Shown: positions 1-10,754 of the stretch, in pieces
Layout: each line of letters begins with the position of its first letter
Numbering within the stretch: the stretch's first letter is position 1
From: Eleginops maclovinus
Taxonomy: Eukaryota > Chordata > Actinopteri > Perciformes > Eleginopidae
Assembly: GCF_036324505.1 (NCBI RefSeq)
Contig: NC_086351.1
Coordinates: forward strand, 2,051,001-2,115,000
Length of the DNA stretch: 64,000 nucleotides
Reading direction: 5' to 3'
Translations under genes and position numbers: made by a program
Notes under the pieces: model-generated
Databases searched by the model: none
What the model was told of the DNA's origin: nothing
The model's input: only the letters and a program-made list of their open reading frames with translations

Positions 1-2651
1 AGGAGAACGGAGGCATCGACTCTGAGGAGGCCTACCCTTACGTTGGAGAGGTAAGAAAACCTCAACGCAGAATGCATGAAGTAGAGTGGTGCAGGGAAGA
101 TGTATTTTTAGCATCATAAGGGCTCCCTCTACAAAAAGACAATGGGAAGCATAAATGCAACTGGCAGAAGTAAAAAGCCAACGTTGGGCTATGAAGGAAC
201 TAGATCACAGTCACATGACTTCACATCACCACCGCTAAGCTAAAGGACGCTAATGCTGGGAGTGATGATGTTTAGTCGTCTCATTGAGACACTTTATGCA
301 ACGTTTATTCACCAGTGGGGGATTTACTGACATACTTTATGTCGTAGAACAAAGTGTGATGATCTCTTAAGCTTGTGTTCATTTATTTCAGGCATCTAAC
401 CAAACCTGTTCAAAGTCCAATAAGGTGTAAAATGCTTACTCATTCCCGGGTTTAAGTCCCGCAGCACTCTTTGGGGGTTTCCCCTCACTCGCACAATGTT
501 TAGCCCAAACAACTCACATTATTAATACAGCGCCATCAACAGGAAGTGTAGTCCATCACATGTTTGTTATCATGGGGTTAACAACACTGGTATTGGTGTG
601 ACCAAAACAAATCTAAATAGCAAGCAGGAGTTCTCACAGTGTCTTCCTGGGGATATAATTTCTTCCTTCAGGATACGTCTTCATTCGATTTGGGAGATTG
701 GCATGCTCTTAGCATTGGGACTTCAATCAGTTAACTTTTGGGATGTTTCAAACTGATTTTATCTGATTAAATGGTCAAAATCGAAGCGTCAGAAGCTGAC
801 TTTTAGCCCCTAGAGCCCCTAGGAGCCCTACACCAACACTGTGAACAATTGGATTGTTTACATCTGTACAGAAGTACTTGCAGGCTAGCTATATCCCACT
901 GTTTCCAGTCTTTATTCAAAGCTAACCTAAGTAGTTACTGGAGTTGAAGTGCACCTTCAACATGCTGGTTTGATTTGACTACAACTTATAGAAATCCTCG
1001 AGACAAAGTGAAACAGAACTGGTCAACAGTTCGTCTGTTTGCTGACAAGTTTAGCAATCATGGAATAACACGCACAAAATACTTCATTCCTTTTTCGTTT
1101 GGTCCTTTATGCACCACAAACATTTGACTGAAGAAATGTGGTTTAGAGGAAATGATCAAAACAAAAGTCTCCCTCTGTCTCACTGAGCAAACAAATTTTC
1201 GTCTTAAGTCATTTATTGTTTCTATAAGGAAGTTTAACGGCCAGTGAATGATTAAAAACTACTGGTTCCTCATTGCTTGGATAGTGAATAATTGCACCTG
1301 TGATCCGGCACGTCATGTGAAGTGTACATGTTTCACAATGATGCACATGTTGCCAAATAATAATGACCTCCATCTCCGATTTGTTCTTTACAACAAAGCA
1401 GATGAGAATTCCCACATGTTTCACAATCACACACACAATCAAAAGGTCTTGATTTGACCAAGCAACAGTCCAATGAGAACATGGATATCTAAATCTAAGT
1501 GTTACCTCCTCCTTTTCCTGTCTTTAGGACCAGCCTTGCCGCTACAATTCCTCCGGTATGGCCGCCCAGATCAAAGGTTATAAGGAGGTTCCTGTTGGCG
1601 ATGAGCGGGCGCTGGCTGTGGCTCTGTTTAAAGCCGGGCCCATCTCAGTGGGCATCGACGCTGGGCTCAGCACCTTCCAGTTCTACCAGAAAGGTCAGTG
1701 AGCTGCTCTGACAGCTGTTTCCTGTCAACAGACACTCAGTCATCTAACCAATGTTGTGTTGGTTGTGGTGTAGGAATAACATTTGACCTTTTGTTGTTTT
1801 GAATAAGTGTGTTTTGGGGAAAATGGTGTTATGGGAGATGGATGGAGGAGGTGTGCAGCTGTTCGCCTGCAGCTCCTCCTCTATCAGACCGCTGTAGCTG
1901 CGCCTTCTTCCTCCATCACTCCCTGACAGGTTTCAAAATGATGCAATGAAGAGAAGGGGAAAAAAAGACCACCGTCGCCGTAGTGTTGATGGATAGACGT
2001 ATTTCTGATGGACGATGATGGTTGGCTCTCAACAAATGTTAAACCAGAGCGCAATTTGTGGATACTACGATAATGATTTCTATTTAACGAGATAACTTAC
2101 TTCTTAGTACCTTAAATGGCTTTTGCAGAACACATGCAGATCTTAAACAGCATCACATTTTCCCTCGCAGGACATTTAAAACAAGTAAAAACTGATGAGC
2201 TTCACATGTATGTATTTTCACCTATGTGATGCACTCTTCACTCTTCCTCTCCAACATGTTCCCAGGTATTTACTACGACCGCAACTGTAACAAAGACGAC
2301 ATCAATCACGCCGTGTTGGCAGTGGGCTTCGGAGTGAACAGCAAGGGGAAGAAATTCTGGATCGTGAAGAACAGGTGGGACACAACGGCATCAGGTGGCT
2401 CGTAAAGGCGCCAAAATGAAACCATTTTTTTTTGTTAGAGCTGATTTGATGCCTCCTGTCATCTGTCCGAGTATATGACAAACTGATGATCTGAAATGAC
2501 CACTGGCGATGTTTACGACTCTCACACGTCTGTCCTTTTGTTTCTTTTCAGCTGGAGCGATACCTGGGGAAAGCAGGGCTACATCATGATGGCACGAAAC
2601 CGTGATAACCTCTGCGGCATCGCCAACCTCGCCAGCTACCCCGTCATGTAA
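1..2651 (+). CDS. ctsk: Cathepsin K-like cysteine protease, 3' exons (partial)
   Basis: Papain-family (C1A) lysosomal endopeptidase; the 5' part lies outside the window. Four coding exons are readable: 1-50 (frame starts at base 3), 1528-1693, 2266-2374 and 2552-2651 (TAA at 2649-2651). All have GT-AG borders and compatible phases (0, 1, 2), giving 140 C-terminal residues. The segment carries the catalytic histidine region [11 protein letters not shown] and the catalytic asparagine region VKNSWS. The C-terminus [12 protein letters not shown] resembles cathepsin K (known [12 protein letters not shown]) more than S or L. The residue after the NSW tryptophan is Ser, where most family members have Gly. 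In mammals the K form degrades bone collagen in osteoclasts. The downstream cathepsin S-like gene has the same intron positions and phases, so the two are tandem paralogues. Cathepsin L-type is the alternative, less likely. Confidence 0.9.
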
Positions 2652-3267
2652 AGAGAGGACAAATCGGGTTTTCTTAGACTACACACTAACAGACACACGT
2701 GGAAATGTAAGCAGGTGATTAGCCCAACATGTCCACCACCACTACAGCAAATAACAGAAGATTTCACCACGTTTTTGTGGGGTTTCAAACATACTGTCCA
2801 TTAATAATACAACACAAAATGTTCACTTCCGGTGATAAAAAGGGCAAAATGTTGTGTGAAGTCTTGGATCCAAATGTCCTTAAAATCATTTCTTGAGGAG
2901 ATTTGGTTATCTCATTTGAAGCACTTTGAACCCCTTAGACTTTTTTAGTTTTATCTTCCAAGCAGCAGACCTCCACTCAGATTTAGTACCTCAGGGCATT
3001 GTGTTAGGAACCCTAACATATGTTGGTTTGCTGCCAAATTGAATTTACAAACACACCAGGCACTTCCAACACAGAGGCAGTCTGGCAGTGTTTGACAGTC
3101 TTGGTCCTTACACTTTAATCACAGTTTGTGTGAGAATGAAACAGAGACGAAACATTGCTGGGCGATGGAAGTCTGTTCCTTTATAATCGTTACGAACTTT
3201 ACTTTTGTTTTTGTTGTTCTGTTCAGCACCTTTCTGAAGATCAAACTGTAAACTGATGTTTTCTATG

Positions 3268-3273
3268 AATAAA
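3268..3273 (+). promoter_or_regulatory. Polyadenylation signal of the cathepsin K-like gene
   Basis: AATAAA about 620 bp after the stop codon, on the gene's strand and followed by T-rich sequence. It is the best candidate for the 3' end; the interval from 2652 is then the 3' UTR. Confidence 0.55.
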
Positions 3274-3513
3274 GGTTTCACTTTGAAGTTTAATGCATTG
3301 TTTGGATTCTTTATACTGATACAAAGAAACTGAAAACAAATGTTGACTAAGTTTAGCAAATAAGCGCCAATAGCGCAGGACTCTTTGTGAATGTGCTGGA
3401 CTTCATTTGCTCTGAAGATAGGCAGGGATAATTAATCCTCATGTTCACAGTCAGGGATTTTTCTCCGGCTGTCTTTCCTGCAGACGGCAGTTTACTGTAT
3501 AACTCCACACACT

Positions 3514-3646
3514 GAGCTCTGATTGGTCAGCAGGCAGTGAGCTCTGATTGATCAGCAGGCAGTGAGCTCTGATTGATCAGCAGGCAGTGAGCTCTGATTG
3601 GTCAGCAGGCAGTGAGCTCTGATTGGTCAGCAGGCAGTGAGCTCTG
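3514..3646 (+). repeat. 25-bp minisatellite with CCAAT-box cores (5 full copies)
   Basis: Five head-to-tail 25-bp units start at 3514, 3539, 3564, 3589 and 3614, plus a partial sixth. Each contains CTGATTGRTCAGCAGGCAGT. Units 1, 4 and 5 have ATTGG, a reverse-strand CCAAT box; units 2 and 3 have ATTGATC instead. The array lies about 40 bp upstream of an ATG in good context at 3688. Confidence 0.9.
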
Positions 3647-3687
3647 GCTTTGAGTTGATCTCCTATATGTGTTCAGCAGAAGTTACC

Positions 3688-3703
3688 ATGGAGATCTACC
3701 CGG
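3688..3703 (+). other. Possible 16-nt first coding exon (MEIYP + donor)
   Basis: An ATG in strong context (ACCATGG) opens five codons (M-E-I-Y-P) plus one base, followed by a canonical donor GTAAGA. I found no continuing exon. It could be a real short first exon of an unrecognised plus-strand gene, or chance. Confidence 0.2.
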
Positions 3704-5268
3704 GTAAGAAGTGAACCAGCAGCAGGACCGGAAGCCCAGAGTTAACCCTGAAGTTACCTGGCTTATAATAACTGCAAATCCCGCTTCGTCGTACAGGCCT
3801 TTGTTTACAGTTAAACATGTTTACCAATATTTGTTTATGACTACAATTACTTTTTGTTACCTCATATCGGATCAATAACTAAAACACAAAACGTTCTCAA
3901 AGCACAAACTGCGTCTCCTTACAAACATAGTAAGGTTTACAAGGAGGTGCAACCTTATTTCTATCCAAACAAAGCCAACACACACCGTCCTCCGAGCTGC
4001 ACAACTCCTCTCTGCAGGGACCGTCTACAAAGTGCAACACCGAGACATGAAGGAAATATGAAATGATGTCCCTGTTGTTCAGTAAAGTCCCAGTAAAGAA
4101 CTTCACACACCTCCTAACACATCCCCTGCTGGTTGTACTACCTCCATACATTTAGTTGAAGATATAAATGCTTCTGATTTCTAAAATAAATGCATTTGCT
4201 GTTTTCTGTTTATATTTATTTACTCGTCATTTCAAGTTTGACAGAAAGTGTGTTTATTTCTATGTTTATGTACGTTGTAAATACTTTGTGTACTTTTATT
4301 GTCACATACTAAATTCATCTGCACACAGACCCCCGTCCCGTCAACAGACAGTGAACTGAATCCACTCTGCACAGCTATGCATTTCATTCTGAGGATATCT
4401 CAACACATCTTAAAGGTTACATTGATTCATGCTTACATTTCATAAAGACCACCTAAACCTTTATCAGCACCATTTCAAAGACACCAGGCAGAGCTGGTTT
4501 TAAAGCAATGGAAGCTTTTGATTGGACATGGAGCCCGAAGTGAAAAACATCAAGAGGTGAAAAATATTCCTTCTTCTGACTTTGTCGTCGGAGGGCGTTT
4601 CCAAGAGAACCCAGAGCTTTGATCACACGGAGAACGTTATCCCACCCTAATGCAGGAAACACCCAAACGCAGGATTATGGGATGCCTGCAGACACTGGTT
4701 GAGATGGACACGGGTCAGCAGGTAACCCTCTCAGACCTGAGAGACAAACAGGGAAGATATAAACCAGTTATGGTAACAAATCTTCCCTTTTAAGAACAAC
4801 TTTAAGTACGATTGTTTTTAATATGTAAAATATATCATTTAACATTGAGGATAGCTGCTTCAACAGGAAGCTCCATCAGCTGCTTCAGAAATGCCTCCAC
4901 GCTGCTCTTTACGTCTCCAATATAAACTGTCAGCAGATAAAACCTGAGCTTGCACATTTGTCTGGAATCCCGGAAAAACAAAGAGCAATAACTCCATTTT
5001 ATTCAGGGGTGAAACCTCAATACTTCACACTGTACAACCTCTCACCTCTCTGTCTGTCTCCACTTCCTGTTCCACATCAGAGTCCCCTGAGAGGAGGAGA
5101 AAGAGGAGGAATAAAAAGAATAAAACATGAACAAAGAGAGAGAGCAGCCACAAGGATTGCAGACAGAAAAACAAGAACGGGATTAAAAATGTTTCTGTTT
5201 CCCTATGAGGACTTTAAAGATCAGAGTTTAGTAGCTTGATGAAAGGAGGATCTTGTTTCAGTACTCAC
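3704..5268. other. Intergenic stretch, no supported gene
   Basis: AT-rich sequence with only short ORFs without domain features. On the minus strand near 5.05-5.10 kb an open segment bounded by CTCTCAG and GTGAGA could encode about 13 acidic residues (DSDVEQEVETDRE). It may be a further 3' exon of the NLR gene, but this is not established. Confidence 0.4.
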
Positions 5269-5309
5269 AGTTCTTCTGGATCTTGGCTGTGATCGTCTCC
5301 ATATTGATC
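5269..5309 (-). other. Candidate 41-nt downstream exon of the NLR gene
   Basis: On the minus strand a segment is bounded by a CTACAG acceptor and a perfect GTGAGT donor, downstream of the last LRR exon. A second candidate is a 10-nt segment around 5606-5615 between TTCCACAG and GTAAGC. Neither encodes a recognisable domain. They suggest the transcript extends past the LRR exons without a B30.2 domain. The terminal exon cannot be assigned. Confidence 0.3.
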
Positions 5310-5734
5310 CTGTAGGGAAGAACAAATCCAACAGTTTTGGATCAAGTCTAAAATCAGTGTTTGTTCTTTGAGTTAGTCAGCTTCAGAGTCCTGACTGATC
5401 CAATGCTTTACATCCCATCATATCTTCTCTGAAACTCTACGACTGACTGCCCTCAGCTCTCAGCTGCATTACAGGACATAACCAGAGATTCATCTGGAGA
5501 CAAAAAACCTGAGAGGAAAACAAACAGACGGTAACACTCTTCTGTAAAACCCCATCTGTCTGTTGGAGATGTGCTCACTAACTAAAATGAGGCTCTGCAT
5601 TTTCAGCTTACCTTAGATTGTCTGTGGAAGACTGAACAAAAGAAGGAAACGGCAGTGGGTAACATCACTGACTTGTAGTGATCCCCCAGAGTGAGGACCC
5701 CCACCCCCCCCACGACCTGAGAGTCTGCAGAGTC

Positions 5735-8700
5735 TATTCATCTCAGCACAGAAGTAAGAGATGGAGAACTGACCTGAGAGTCTGCAGTCTGCAGAGTGGA
5801 CTCTCCAGAAGACCTCTCAGCAGCTCCACTCCTGAATCCTGCAGAGCGTTCTCACTCAGCTCCAGCTCTCTCAGACAGGAGGGGTTGGACTTCAGAGCTG
5901 AGGCCAGAGAAGCACAGCTGATCGTTGACAGACCGCACCACCTCAGTCTGAATAAAGAACACATGATGAAGTTTAGAAAACAACGTTTCAGCTTCAAATA
6001 TTCCAGGTTTAATAGTCTGTGCAGAGCTGGAGAAGTAGAGGATGTAGAAGTTTAGAAAGGGGAAACTCCTTCAGGTTAAAAACTGTAAGATATAAAAGTT
6101 CTTCTATTTCAGGAATAATGGAGTCATAAACTCGAAGCATCTGCTATTAAGTCTTTTCGGTCAGTATAAGCATCAAGTTGCTTCATAAAAATGATGGAAA
6201 AGGCAAATACTGAATATATATTTTGGAGTTTGATAGTTTTTTATAGAAATATGTGTTCATTTGTCCTTTACATCGTTTATATAAAGAAATCATGATAAAG
6301 AAATGTTAATTTTCAGGAGTTATAGGATCAGAGGGAATATGCAGAGGATTCATTTCACTGTTATATTTAATGTAATGATCAACATGGCTCTGCCACACTC
6401 AATGAACTAAACCACAGAAGAAGAAAGTAGACGTTAGCATTCAGATGCTCAGTGAGGATCAGTGTAATATCAGCCTGATGTCTGCAGCTCAGAGTCAACA
6501 CAACTCTCTCATATTCATCTCAGCACAGAAGTAAGAGATGGAGAACTGACCTGAGAGTCTGCAGTCTGCAGAGTGGATTCTCCAGAAGATCTCTCAGCAG
6601 CTCCACTCCTGAATCCTGCAGAGTGTTGTTACTCAGTTCCAGCTCTCTCAGATGGGAGGGGTTGGACTTCAGAGCTGAGGCCAGAGAAGCACAGCTGATC
6701 GTTGACAGACCGCACCACCTCAGTCTGAATAAAGAACACATGATGAAGTTTAGAAAACAACGTTTCAGCTTCAAATATTCCAGGTTTAATAGTCTGTGCA
6801 GAGCTGGAGAAGTAGAGGATGTAGAAGTTTAGAAAGGGGAAACTCCTTCAGGTTAAAAACTGTAAGATATAAAAGTTCTTCTATTTCAGGAATAATGGAG
6901 TCATAAACTCGAAGCATCTGCTATTAAGTCTTTTCGGTCAGTATAAGCATCAAGTTGCTTCATAAAAATGATGGAAAAGGCAAATACTGAATATATATTT
7001 TGGAGTTTGATAGTTTTTTATAGAAATATGTGTTCATTTGTCCTTTACATCGTCTATATAAAGAAATCATGATAAAGAAATGTTAATTTTCAGGAGTTAT
7101 AGGATCAGAGGGAATATGCAGAGGATTCATTTCATTGCTATATTTAATGTAATGATCAACATGGCTCTGCCACAGTCAATGAACTAAACCACAGAAGAAG
7201 AAAGTAGACGTTAGCATTCAGATGCTCAGTGAGGATCAGTGTAATATCAGCCTGATGTCTGCAGCTCAGAGTCAACACAACTCTCTCATATTCATCTCAG
7301 CACAGAAGTAAGAGATGGAGAACTGACCTGAGAGTCTGCAGTCTGCAGAGTGGACTCTCCAGAAGACCTCTCAGCAGCTCCACTCCTGAATCCTGCAGAG
7401 CGTTGACACTCAGGTCCAGCTCTCTCAGATGGGAGGGGTTGGACTTCAGAGCTGAGGCCAGAGAAGCACAGCTGATATCTGACAGACAGCAGCCCACCAG
7501 TCTGAATAAAGAACACATGAAGAAGTTTAGAAAACAACGTTTCAGCTTCAAATATTCCAGGTTTAATAATCTGTGCAGAGCTGGAGAAGTAGAGGATGTA
7601 GAAGTTTAGAAAGGGGAAACTCCTTCAGGTTAAAAACTGTAAGATATAAAAGTTCTTCTATTTCAGGAATAATGGAGTCATAAACTCGAAGCATCTGCTA
7701 TTAAGTCTTTTCGGTCAGTATAAGCATCAAGTTGCTTCATAAAAATGATGGAAAAGGCAAATACTGAATATATATTTTGGAGTTTGATAGTTTTTTATAG
7801 AAATATGTGTTCATTTGTCCTTTACATCGTTTATATAAAGAAATCATGATAAAGAAATGTTAATTTTCAGGAGTTATAGGATCAGAGGGAATATGCAGAG
7901 GATTCATTTCATTGCTATATTTAATGTAATGATCAACATGGCTCTGCCACACTCAATGAACTAAACCACAGAAGAAGAAAGTAGACGTTAGCATTCAGAT
8001 GCTCAGTGAGGATCAGTGTAATATCAGCCTGATGTCTGCAGCTCAGAGTCAACACAACTCTCTCATATTCATCTCAGCACAGAAGTAAGAGATGGAGAAC
8101 TGACCTGAGAGTCTGCAGTCTGCAGAGTGGACTCTCCAGAAGACCTCTCAGCAGCTCCACTCCTGAATCCTGCAGAGCGTTGTTACTCAGTTCCAGCTCT
8201 CTCAGATGGGAGGGGTTGGACTTCAGAGCTGAGGCCAGAGAAGCACAGCTGATATCTGTCAGATTGCAGCCCACCAGTCTGAATAAAGAACACATGAAGA
8301 AGTTTAGAAAACAACGTTTCAGCTTCAAATATTCCAGGTTTAATAGTCTGTGCAGAGCTGGAGAAGTAGAGGATGTAGAAGTTTAGAAAGGGGAAACTCC
8401 TTCAGGTTAAAAACTGTAAGATATAAAAGTTCTTCTATTTCAGGAATAATGGAGTCATAAACTCGAAGCATCTGCTATTAAGTCTTTTCGGTCAGTATAA
8501 GCATCAAGTTGCTTCATAAAAATGATGGAAAAGGCAAATACTGAATATATATTTTGGAGTTTGATAGTTTTTTATAGAAATATGTGTTCATTTGTCCTTT
8601 ACATCGTTTATATAAAGAAATCATGATAAAGAAATGTTAATTTTCAGGAGTTATAGGATCAGAGGGAATATGCAGAGGATTCATTTCATTGTTATATTTA

Positions 8701-10754
8701 ATGTAATGATCAACATGGCTCTGCCACACTCAATGAACTAAACCACAGAAGAAGAAAGTAGACATTAGCATTCAGATGCTCAGTGAGGATCAGTGTAATA
8801 TCAGCCTGATGTCTGCAGCTCAGAGTCAACACAACTCTCTCATATTCATCTCAGCACAGAAGTAAGAGATGGAGAACTGACCTGAGAGTCTGCAGTCTGC
8901 AGAGTGGACTCTCCAGAAGATCTCTCAGCAGCTCCACTCCTGAATCCTGCAGAGTGTTGTTACTCAGTTCCAGCTCTCTCAGATGGGAGGGGTTGGACTT
9001 CAGAGCTGAGGCCAGAGAAGCACAGCTGATCTTTGTCAGACGGCACCACCTCAGTCTGAATAAAGAACACATGATGAAGTTTAGAAAACAACGTTTCAGC
9101 TTCAAATATTCCAGGTTTAATAGTCTGTGCAGAGCTGGAGAAGTAGAGGATGTAGAAGTTTAGAAAGGGGAAACTCCTTCAGGTTAAAAACTGTAAGATA
9201 TAAAAGTTCTTCTATTTCAGGAATAATGGAGTCATAAACTCGAAGCATCTGCTATTAAGTCTTTTCGGTCAGTATAAGCATCAAGTTGCTTCATAAAAAT
9301 GATGGAAAAGGCAAATACTGAATATATATTTTGGAGTTTGATAGTTTTTTATAGAAATATGTGTTCATTTGTCCTTTACATCGTCTATATAAAGAAATCA
9401 TGATAAAGAAATGTTAATTTTCAGGAGTTATAGGATCAGAGGGAATATGCAGAGGATTCATTTCATTGTTATATTTAATGTAATGATCAACATGGCTCTG
9501 CCACACTCAATGAACTAAACCACAGAAGAAGAAAGTAGACGTTAGCATTCAGATGCTCAGTGAGGATCAGTGTAATATCAGCCTGATGTCTGCAGCTCAG
9601 AGTCAACACAACTCTCTCATATTCATCTCAGCACAGAAGTAAGAGATGGAGAACTGACCTGAGAGTCTGCAGTCTGCAGAGTGGATTCTCCAGAAGATCT
9701 CTCAGCAGCTCCACTCCTGAATCCTGCAGAGTGTTGTTACTCAGTTCCAGCTCTCTCAGATGGGAGGGGTTGGACTTCAGAGCTGAGGCCAGAGAAGCAC
9801 AGCTGATCGTTGACAGACCGCACCACCTCAGTCTGAATAAAGAACACATGATGAAGTTTAGAAAACAACGTTTCAGCTTCAAATATTCCAGGTTTAATAG
9901 TCTGTGCAGAGCTGGAGAAGTAGAGGATGTAGAAGTTTAGAAAGGGGAAACTCCTTCAGGTTAAAAACTGTAAGATATAAAAGTTCTTCTATTTCAGGAA
10001 TAATGGAGTCATAAACTCGAAGCATCTGCTATTAAGTCTTTTCGGTCAGTATAAGCATCAAGTTGCTTCATAAAAATGATGGAAAAGGCAAATACTGAAT
10101 ATATATTTTGGAGTTTGATAGTTTTTTATAGAAATATGTGTTCATTTGTCCTTTACATCGTCTATATAAAGAAATCATGATAAAGAAATGTTAATTTTCA
10201 GGAGTTATAGGATCAGAGGGAATATGCAGAGGATTCATTTCATTGTTATATTTAATGTAATGATCAACATGGCTCTGCCACACTCAATGAACTAAACCAC
10301 AGAAGAAGAAAGTAGACGTTAGCATTCAGATGCTCAGTGAGGATCAGTGTAATATCAGCCTGATGTCTGCAGCTCAGAGTCAACACAACTCTCTCATATT
10401 CATCTCAGCACAGAAGTAAGAGATGGAGAACTGACCTGAGAGTCTGCAGTCTGCAGAGTGGACTCTCCAGAAGATCTCTCAGCAGCTCCACTCCTGAATT
10501 CTGCAGAGCGTTGTTACTCAGCTCCAGCTCTCTCAGATGGGAGGGGTTGGACTTCAGAGCTGAGGCCAGAGAAGCACAGCTGATCTTTGTCAGACCGCAG
10601 CCCCACAGTCTGAATAAAGAACACATGATGAAGTTTAGAAAACAACGTTTCAGCTTCAAATATTCCAGGTTTAATCATCTGTTCAGAGCTGGAGAAGTAG
10701 AGGATGTAGAAGTTTAGAAAGGGGAAACTCCTTCAGGTTAAAAACTGTAAGATA
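5735..10754 (-). repeat. 777-bp tandem array of LRR exon-intron units
   Basis: Seven LRR exons (5774-5947, 6551-6724, 7328-7501, 8105-8278, 8882-9055, 9659-9832, 10436-10609) are spaced exactly 777 bp apart, with introns that are almost identical between units. Homology begins at about 5735 and stops at about 10754. Every exon is 174 nt, phase 2 in and 2 out, so each adds a 58-residue LRR unit. Protein differences cluster at the L-x-x-C-x-L-x-x strand and the L-S-x-N-x-L turn. The exons at 6551 and 9659 encode identical peptides. The array is a recent in-gene expansion or is kept uniform by gene conversion. Confidence 0.95.

Noticed and set aside
3514..3646. Possible CRISPR array
   Set aside because: The 25-bp units are directly adjacent with no unique spacers, in a vertebrate genome: a minisatellite.
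5678..10717. Plus-strand ORFs of about 68 codons repeated every 777 bp
   Set aside because: They are antisense shadows of the LRR exons; the minus strand has the LRR motifs and splice sites.
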